NCBI GenBank assembly: GCA_937891475.1 | Contig: CALATC010000120.1 | Location: 1 to 11,500 of the forward strand | DNA: 11,500 bases | Source of the DNA: an uncultured Granulicatella sp. | GTDB lineage: Bacteria; Bacillota; Bacilli; Lactobacillales; Aerococcaceae | Direction of reading: 5' to 3' | In this document: positions 7,226 to 11,500 of the stretch, piece by piece | Layout: each line of letters opens with the position of its first letter | Numbering within the stretch: position 1 is the first letter of the stretch | Program-made: the position numbers and the translations under genes | Notes under the pieces: model-generated | Seen by the model: only the letters and a program-made list of their open reading frames with translations | Told to the model about the DNA's origin: nothing | Database searches by the model: none

Positions 7226-7234
7226 TGTTATACT
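7226..7234 (+). promoter_or_regulatory. Predicted extended -10 promoter of the TDT transporter gene
   Basis: TGTTATACT (7226-7234) gives a TG-extended -10 (TATACT). The hexamer 17 bases upstream (TTTTCC, 7206-7211) is a poor -35. The predicted start is near 7241, about 22 bases before the ATG. Confidence 0.55.
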
Positions 7235-7252
7235 TTTCTCAAAAAGTTTATT

Positions 7253-7257
7253 GGAGG
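7253..7257 (+). promoter_or_regulatory. RBS that fixes the TDT gene start
   Basis: GGAGG lies five bases before ATG 7263. It lies inside the reading frame opened by TTG 7251, which rules that upstream codon out as the main start. Confidence 0.85.
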
Positions 7258-7262
7258 ATTTT

Positions 7263-8165
7263 ATGAAAAAGTTACCTTTAGCATTTTCTGGTTGCCTTCT
7301 TGGGTTAGCAGGCGCTGGAAATCTTATCTCAGACACCTTACCTGAATTATCCCATGTGTTTAGTGTACTTGGATTAGGATTATGGGTTATCTTCTTGATT
7401 TCCCATTTATTCGATTGGAAAAATTCTACGAAAGAATTAAAGAAACCACCTGTTTTATCTGGAATGGCTACTTTCCCTATGGCAGGAATGATTTTATCTA
7501 CCTATTTATTACGTACAATTCCAAGTGTACCTCTCTTAGCACAAGTTCTTTGGTGGTTCTCATTCCTATTAGATATTGGACTAATTACTTATTTTACGAT
7601 TCTATTATTGAAATCTAAAGAAAAAATTTACGCTACGCCATCTTGGACTGTACTTTATGTTGGAATTGCTGTTGCAGCTCTAACTTATCCTGTTGTAGGA
7701 ATCATTCAAATAGCCTATGCAACAATTCTTTTTGGTTTTATCCTTACTTTTTATTTATACCCACGTATTTATAATGATTTAAATAAAAAGCCACTTCCTA
7801 TAATATTATTAGGACAAGAAGGAATTTATTGTGCTCCTTTTTCTTTATTACTGGCATCATTAGTCCGTGTATGGGGACAACAGTTGCCAACATGGGGATT
7901 AATTATCATGATGATTGCATCTCAGTCATTTTTCTTATTGGTTTTAAGTCGGTTACCTTATATATTAAAACATGGATTCCAACCTGCCTTTTCAGCTTTA
8001 ACATTCCCAACCATTGTTACAGCTACTTCACTGAAAATGGCTCAAGGAATTTTACAAATTTCTCTATTGAATTTATTCGTTACGATTGAAATACTCATTA
8101 GCTTAACAATCTTAATCTTCGTCTTATTTAGTTATCTAATCTGGATGAAAAAATCTTCAACCTAA
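7263..8165 (+). CDS. TDT/SLAC1-family membrane transporter
   Basis: This is a 300-residue, very hydrophobic protein with roughly ten membrane helices, as expected for the tellurite-resistance/dicarboxylate transporter (TDT, TehA/SLAC1) fold. Family-like segments are SGMATFPMAGMILSTYL, GQEGIYCAPFSLLLASLVRV and FQPAFSALTFPTIVTATSLK. Members transport small anions such as dicarboxylates, sulfite, chloride or nitrate; the substrate here cannot be read from sequence, and tellurite resistance should not be assumed. The frame opens at TTG 7251, but that codon overlaps GGAGG (7253-7257), which is the ribosome binding site for ATG 7263 (MKKLPLAF), so the ATG is the start. It is the only plus-strand gene here, with its own promoter and terminator, so it appears to be a stand-alone unit. 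Confidence 0.85.
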   Translation: MKKLPLAFSGCLLGLAGAGNLISDTLPELSHVFSVLGLGLWVIFLISHLFDWKNSTKELKKPPVLSGMATFPMAGMILSTYLLRTIPSVPLLAQVLWWFSFLLDIGLITYFTILLLKSKEKIYATPSWTVLYVGIAVAALTYPVVGIIQIAYATILFGFILTFYLYPRIYNDLNKKPLPIILLGQEGIYCAPFSLLLASLVRVWGQQLPTWGLIIMMIASQSFFLLVLSRLPYILKHGFQPAFSALTFPTIVTATSLKMAQGILQISLLNLFVTIEILISLTILIFVLFSYLIWMKKSST

Positions 8166-8172
8166 AACAAGA

Positions 8173-8212
8173 AAAGAGGTAAACACTATTTTAAGTGTCT
8201 ACCTCTTATTTT
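8173..8212. terminator. Bidirectional terminator between convergent TDT and mltG-like genes
   Basis: GAGGTAAACACT (8176-8187) pairs with AGTGTCTACCTC (8194-8205) around a 6-base loop. The single A-C mismatch on the plus strand becomes a G-U pair in minus-strand RNA. T-rich sequence follows on both sides: TTATTTTT on plus, TTTTCTTGTTTT on minus. It sits 10 bases after the TDT stop and 13 bases beyond the stop of the minus-strand gene, so it serves both. Confidence 0.88.
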
Positions 8213-8218
8213 TATAAA

Positions 8219-8665
8219 TTAACGTAAAGCTCCAATTGTACGAGCAATTTCTTCAAAACTACTATTTGGTTGGATTTCAAATGTTCCTGCCAAAATATTC
8301 TCTGCAATATTATTTTCTAATAAATAATCTACAAATTCTTTAGAATCAGTGATAACTCCCGCTTCTTTTAACTTACGAGCAACATCACTTGAAACTTCTC
8401 CACTCTCAACCGTAATTGTTACAGCTTTATCTGCAACTTTTGTAGTTGTTTTTGTTGTAGATTCAATTGTTTGTACAGATTGCGTTGTAGCAACTGTTGT
8501 TTCTTCCGTTGTTTTAACAGTATCCGTTACTAATGGTAAATGAACACTATCTAATTGACTTTTTAAAGAATCTGGAACAAATGGCCAAGCTACAGTTGTT
8601 AAAGCTAAAATAATAGCTGATAAAAGAAACGCAACACCTAAAGAGCGAAATTTTGTTTTACTCAT
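8219..8665 (-). CDS. Small membrane protein with MltG/YceG LysM-like domain, no catalytic domain
   Basis: This is a 148-residue protein. A short basic start (MSKTKFR) and one membrane helix (about 9-28) are followed by a Thr-rich, presumably extracellular linker (47-76). A C-terminal domain (82-147) reads VTITVESGEVSSDVARKLKE, AGVI, FVDYLLENN, LAGTFEIQPNSSFEEIARTI. This pattern matches the LysM-like subdomain at the start of MltG/YceG endolytic transglycosylases. The catalytic half is absent, so it is unlikely to cleave glycan; it could bind peptidoglycan or act as a scaffold or regulator. That is inference. The start is ATG with AAGGAGGGG four bases upstream. The ribosome binding site includes the stop codon of the upstream HTH gene, so the pair is cotranscribed and probably coupled. 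It is not obviously a pseudogene: the reading frame is clean and the RBS is strong. Confidence 0.75.
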   Translation of the reverse strand: MSKTKFRSLGVAFLLSAIILALTTVAWPFVPDSLKSQLDSVHLPLVTDTVKTTEETTVATTQSVQTIESTTKTTTKVADKAVTITVESGEVSSDVARKLKEAGVITDSKEFVDYLLENNIAENILAGTFEIQPNSSFEEIARTIGALR

Positions 8666-8676
8666 ATTACCCCTCC

Positions 8677-9186
8677 TTAATGTGATCCTGATTCAAAATA
8701 GCTATCAATCACTAATTGAACAGTTGAAACTGGAACATTTAATTGTTCAGCAATTTCTTCATAAGAAGCGCCATGACTAAATAAAGTTAGGATATGTTTA
8801 CGAGTAATGCTGTGTAAATCTTCCTCTTCTTCTGGTTGTGAAATAGTTGGTTCAGTATATGTTGGTTGTGGCTCAAATACTGGTTTTTCTTCTTTCACTT
8901 CAAATCTTGGAGTGAAAGTTGGTTCTGGCTCGACAACCGGTTGTGGAATAAATGTAAATTCTGGTTCAGGTTGTGGAGTTTGTTCAACAGGAGCACGATA
9001 AATTGGTGTCCCTTCTAACTCTTGAATTTTTTTCTTTAAAGAATACACTTCTCGATTTAATTCTAATAAACCTTCGCTTAATTCATCTAATTCATCTTCA
9101 TATTGATTGTCTTTTAAGAACAATGAAATGAATAAGAAAAATACAGCTAAAGCTAATAATGCTACTACTACGATCCAAACGTGCAT
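8677..9186 (-). CDS. Membrane-anchored coiled-coil protein with C-terminal HTH (DUF6115/SwrB-like)
   Basis: This is a 169-residue protein with a four-part layout. An N-terminal membrane helix (about 3-24) is followed by a short charged coiled coil (28-58, YEDELDELSEGLLELNREVY onwards), a Pro/Glu-rich linker (60-122) and a helix-turn-helix-like end (136-165, SHGASYEEIAEQLNVPVSTV onwards). The layout resembles SwrB/YlxL and DUF6115 proteins of Firmicutes. SwrB promotes flagellar assembly in Bacillus, but no motility genes are seen here, so that role should not be carried over. The HTH suggests a cytoplasmic C-terminus; DNA or protein binding are both possible. The ATG follows GAGGTGA with normal spacing. 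It is the first gene of a two-gene unit with the MltG-like protein, whose RBS overlaps its stop. Confidence 0.72.
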   Translation of the reverse strand: MHVWIVVVALLALAVFFLFISLFLKDNQYEDELDELSEGLLELNREVYSLKKKIQELEGTPIYRAPVEQTPQPEPEFTFIPQPVVEPEPTFTPRFEVKEEKPVFEPQPTYTEPTISQPEEEEDLHSITRKHILTLFSHGASYEEIAEQLNVPVSTVQLVIDSYFESGSH

Positions 9187-9218
9187 TTTCTCACCTCATT
9201 AAAAATATATTTACCTCT

Positions 9219-9247
9219 ATTGTAAAGAATGTTTGAAAAAATCGCAA
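9219..9247 (-). promoter_or_regulatory. Predicted promoter of the HTH/MltG-like unit
   Basis: On the minus strand TTGCGA (9242-9247) and TACAAT (9219-9224) are exactly 17 bases apart, matching the consensus at four and five of six positions. The start would be near 9212, about 26 bases before the ATG. Confidence 0.6.
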
Positions 9248-9301
9248 GTTTATTTTATTACAAGCAGATTACATCTTTACTACTGTATCATAAATCCTAA
9301 T

Positions 9302-9323
9302 AAAATAAGAAAATTGTATTTTC
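9302..9323 (-). terminator. Weak candidate terminator of xpaC-telA
   Basis: On the minus strand GAAAAT (9318-9323) pairs with ATTTTC (9309-9314) around a 3-base loop and is followed by TTATTTTA. The stem is short and A/T-only apart from one pair, so termination may be inefficient. I see no better hairpin between the telA stop and the next promoter. Confidence 0.35.
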
Positions 9324-9334
9324 ATGCATCTCTA

Positions 9335-10528
9335 TTAATCTTGATGAATTTGTTTTTCTTTATGACTTAACACTAATAATTTTTGTCTTAAATCTTCTTC
9401 CATATTCGTTAATTCAACTTCCGCTTTTCTTCTTCTTGCTCTACCTTCTTGTTGAATCTTCAATGTTTCTTCTAATGTTTCAATTAAATCTTTTTGTGTT
9501 TTTTGTAATGTTTCTAAATCAATAATACCTCGTTCATTTTCACGAGCAGTTTCAATCGTAGAAATTTTCAACATTTCTGAATTTTTTTGAATTAATTGAT
9601 TTGTTGTTTCTGACACTTGTCTTTGTGCCGTTACAGCATCTTTTTGACGTAATAATGTCATCGCAATCGCAATTTGATTTTTCCATAATGGAATAGTTGT
9701 TGTAATCGATGATTGAATTTTTTCAGCTAATGCTTGGTTTGTATTTTGAATTAAACGAATTTGTGGTGCTTGTTGAATCGTCATTTGTCTTGTTAATTTC
9801 AAGTCATGATTTCTTTTTTCTAGGCGGTCTAGGAATTGTTCTAAGTCATTTACAACTTGTACATCCATTTGGTCTCCTGTTACACGTGCTTTTTCTAAAG
9901 CTTCAGGAATTAATGTCTCTTGTAATTCCGCTAATTTTAATTCTCCAGCCGCAATATAAATATTTAATGCATCAAAGAAATCTTTATTCCGTTGATATAA
10001 TTGTTCCAATGATAAATTATCATTTAATAATCCATTTTTTTCATGGTCTAAACGAATCGCAATTTTATCAACTTGTGATCCCACTTCTTGATATTTTGCT
10101 TGCATTTCATAAATACTCTTCTTAATTTTTCCAAAGAATTTTTGGAAGAATCCTTGATTTTCAGCTACTAAATCATTTGGGTCAGTTTCATTTAAACGCT
10201 CCATTAAGTCGTTTAAAATATCCCCAATTTCTCCAGTATCTTTTGCTTGTACATGAGAAAGCATTTGATGAGAAAATTCCCCTAATTGTTTTTGAGCTGC
10301 AGCTCCATAACTAATAATTGCTTGTAAATTTGTTTCATCAATTTGCTTTGCTAATGCACGAGCTTGTTCTTGATGTTTTTCATCCAATGTATCGATTAAT
10401 TTCTTTGGACTTGCTTCTGTTTGTGTTGCTGGAAAATCGTGAGACACTTCTGATAATGGTGTTACACTCACTTGTTCTCCAAATGGATTTTGAATTAAAT
10501 CTTCTACTGTTGTTTGTTTTTCTGTCAT
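9335..10528 (-). CDS. telA: TelA/KlaA-like toxic anion resistance family protein
   Basis: This is a 397-residue, almost wholly helical cytoplasmic protein without membrane segments or signal peptide. The length and pattern ([102 protein letters not shown]) fit the TelA family, which includes B. subtilis YceH. The name comes from plasmid tellurite resistance genes; in Firmicutes the family is more often tied to envelope stress and antimicrobial or bacteriocin tolerance. No catalytic residues are recognised. Pairing with an XpaC-like gene upstream is the common arrangement and supports the call. The start ATG follows AGGGGGAA, which overlaps the upstream stop (TAGGGGG), implying coupled translation. 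Expression should come from the promoter and inverted repeat near 11257-11290. Confidence 0.9.
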   Translation of the reverse strand: MTEKQTTVEDLIQNPFGEQVSVTPLSEVSHDFPATQTEASPKKLIDTLDEKHQEQARALAKQIDETNLQAIISYGAAAQKQLGEFSHQMLSHVQAKDTGEIGDILNDLMERLNETDPNDLVAENQGFFQKFFGKIKKSIYEMQAKYQEVGSQVDKIAIRLDHEKNGLLNDNLSLEQLYQRNKDFFDALNIYIAAGELKLAELQETLIPEALEKARVTGDQMDVQVVNDLEQFLDRLEKRNHDLKLTRQMTIQQAPQIRLIQNTNQALAEKIQSSITTTIPLWKNQIAIAMTLLRQKDAVTAQRQVSETTNQLIQKNSEMLKISTIETARENERGIIDLETLQKTQKDLIETLEETLKIQQEGRARRRKAEVELTNMEEDLRQKLLVLSHKEKQIHQD

Positions 10529-10540
10529 GTATATTTCCCC

Positions 10541-11224
10541 CTAAAAATCTTCAAACTCTTCTTTTTGAGATTGCTTTTGAATATATTCCTTTTCTAAATT
10601 TAAATCACTAAAATCTTGTGCTTGAAATTTTTGATAGTCAGCTTCAATCTGTAAACAACAGTCATCTATGAAGTCCATTGTTTGATCCAACATTTGGTAA
10701 GTTTCCTGTGTTTTAGAAATATGTTGTTCGATTTCAATATATTTTCCCATCATTTCTTCTAAACCTGGCAAATACGTATTTAAAAACTTATCAACGGCAT
10801 GTAATCGTTCCGGATGTTGGACAATTTCCTTAAAATAATCTTTTAAAACGGTCACGATTTGATAACGATTCGCAATCGCTTCTAGTTTATTATTTTGTTT
10901 TGTATAAACTTCGATTTGTTGAATTTGAGTTTTTGCTCGATTCATCTTTTCTCTAAAGAAAGCAACATCGCTTTCTGTTAGACCTGCTTTTTCATAAATC
11001 TCTTGTTGTTTCTCTGATGGACCTTGTAATTCTTTTTCCTTATGTAAGTATGTTTTCCAATTTGGTGGATTCATTTCTTTACGGAATAGAACATAGAAAA
11101 ATATTCCATAACATAATAAAATAAATAGAAACATTTCTGCAGAACTATGCATTCTTACAAAAACTCTTGAACTGACTGCTACAAAGAAAAATAGCTTAAT
11201 CGCTTGAATAATATGTTTCTTCAT
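10541..11224 (-). CDS. xpaC: XpaC-like membrane protein (5-bromo-4-chloroindolyl phosphate hydrolysis family)
   Basis: This is a 227-residue protein with two N-terminal membrane helices (about 5-24 and 29-48) followed by a long, charged, helical cytoplasmic region with coiled-coil character (about 60-227). The order of features and its place directly before telA fit the XpaC family. The family name comes from an early indicator-plate phenotype in Bacillus and should not be read as a proven phosphatase; no hydrolase motif is visible. With TelA it probably forms an envelope-associated complex, which is inference from conserved pairing. The start ATG has AAAGGAG seven bases upstream. The stop is embedded in the telA ribosome binding site. 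It is the first gene of the operon. Confidence 0.85.
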   Translation of the reverse strand: MKKHIIQAIKLFFFVAVSSRVFVRMHSSAEMFLFILLCYGIFFYVLFRKEMNPPNWKTYLHKEKELQGPSEKQQEIYEKAGLTESDVAFFREKMNRAKTQIQQIEVYTKQNNKLEAIANRYQIVTVLKDYFKEIVQHPERLHAVDKFLNTYLPGLEEMMGKYIEIEQHISKTQETYQMLDQTMDFIDDCCLQIEADYQKFQAQDFSDLNLEKEYIQKQSQKEEFEDF

Positions 11225-11256
11225 AAGACTTCTCCTTTATCAACTCTCTTAGGCAA

Positions 11257-11284
11257 ATTATAGCATATTCTCGTCCCACGACAA
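11257..11284 (-). promoter_or_regulatory. Predicted promoter of xpaC-telA
   Basis: On the minus strand TGCTATAAT is a perfect extended -10 (TATAAT at 11257-11262, TG at 11264-11265). TTGTCG (11279-11284) is a -35 at 16-base spacing, matching four of six positions. The start would be near 11250, about 26 bases before the ATG. Confidence 0.7.
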
Positions 11285-11290
11285 TGGGAC
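11273..11290. promoter_or_regulatory. Candidate operator: GTCCCA-N6-TGGGAC inverted repeat
   Basis: A perfect inverted repeat with 6-bp half-sites (11273-11278 and 11285-11290) brackets the predicted -35 hexamer of xpaC-telA, which fills the 6-base spacer. It lies upstream of the predicted start, so it is not an RNA hairpin. It is G/C-rich in A/T-rich surroundings. I do not recognise the cognate regulator. Confidence 0.5.
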
Positions 11291-11319
11291 AAAAGTATGA
11301 TTTCATATTTTTTCTAAAT

Positions 11320-11480
11320 AAATACTATAGAAAAAATTTTGTAGCTAGTAAAGGACGCCAGCAGCTTCGCATTGCGAATCTCATGGCTAAAATTTGAGCC
11401 TTGGTCTCAAATTTTCCTCTAATAAAATCTGATATATCAGATTTTATTACTACTAGTACAAATTTTTTTCTATAGTATTT
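11320..11480 (-). mobile_element. MITE-like 161-bp element with terminal inverted repeats, copy B
   Basis: The ends are near-perfect inverted repeats of 28-29 bp (11320-11348 and 11453-11480), each starting AAATACTATAGAAAAAA when read inward. They differ by one substitution and one indel. Inside are a 28-nt perfect palindrome (11421-11448) and the 62-nt core (11356-11417), which matches copy A in reverse orientation. There is no coding capacity. A TA dinucleotide lies beside CTATAG at each end, which would fit a TA-targeting IS630/mariner-type relative, but no convincing target duplication is visible. The element lies about 30 bases upstream of the xpaC promoter region. Confidence 0.75.
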
Positions 11481-11500
11481 TTATCATTAGTAAATAATTT

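Noticed and set aside
7382..7618. Out-of-frame plus-strand frames within the TDT gene (also 7829-8089)
   Set aside because: They are shadows of a hydrophobic gene; no ribosome binding site and no recognisable domain.
7263..8165. Naming the TDT gene tehA with tellurite resistance
   Set aside because: The family transports varied anions. No substrate-specific residues can be assigned here, and the nearby telA-family gene is not evidence of tellurite function.
42..11417. The whole 11-kb segment as a composite transposon between inverted repeats
   Set aside because: The content is core housekeeping genes in a typical arrangement, the copies lack matching outer ends, and no transposase is present.
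11311..11490. A direct target-site duplication flanking copy B
   Set aside because: The bases just outside the TIRs (left CTAAAT, right TTATCA) do not match. A TA duplication is possible only if the TIR boundary is moved inward, which I cannot prove.

Overview
The window is AT-rich DNA, by eye about one third G+C, from a low-GC Gram-positive bacterium, most likely a Lactobacillales member. A Carnobacteriaceae or Granulicatella-type host is my guess, not a demonstration. Supporting signs are a class IIA T-box leader before pheS, a streptococcal/enterococcal-type PBP2b, strong AGGAGG ribosome binding sites, TATAAT promoters with TG extensions, and a Nudix-macP gene order I know from pneumococcus. 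I see no tRNA, rRNA, CRISPR array or full transposon.

Layout: nine of the ten genes lie on the minus strand, so transcription runs from high to low coordinates. At the right, xpaC and telA (11224 to 9335) form an envelope-stress type operon behind a promoter whose -35 sits inside a perfect inverted repeat. Next is a two-gene unit (9186 to 8219): a membrane-anchored coiled-coil/HTH protein and a small MltG-like protein with no catalytic domain. The only plus-strand gene, a TDT/SLAC1-family transporter (7263-8165), converges on that unit at a shared bidirectional terminator and diverges from pbp2b (7058 to 4818). After the pbp2b terminator come a Nudix ADP-ribose pyrophosphatase and a small MacP-like membrane protein (4728 to 3971). 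Then follow a promoter, a T-box leader and pheS-pheT (3625 to 143). The theme is housekeeping: phenylalanine charging and peptidoglycan/envelope maintenance (PBP2b, MacP-like, MltG-like, TelA/XpaC).

The most unusual content is non-coding. The two ends of the window carry inverted copies of one structured repeat. A 62-nt core (42-103 on plus, 11356-11417 on minus) matches at 56 of 62 positions. All six differences are either compensated base-pair swaps (two pairs, C-G to T-A) or hairpin-loop positions. The right copy is bounded by near-perfect terminal inverted repeats of about 28 bp, giving a 161-bp MITE-like element (11320-11480). The left copy has different outer arms and ends flush against the pheT stop codon. 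This looks like a family of folded, mobile intergenic repeats.

Limits: all calls are by eye. No database search, folding program or promoter scoring was run. Family names rest on motifs, length and context.
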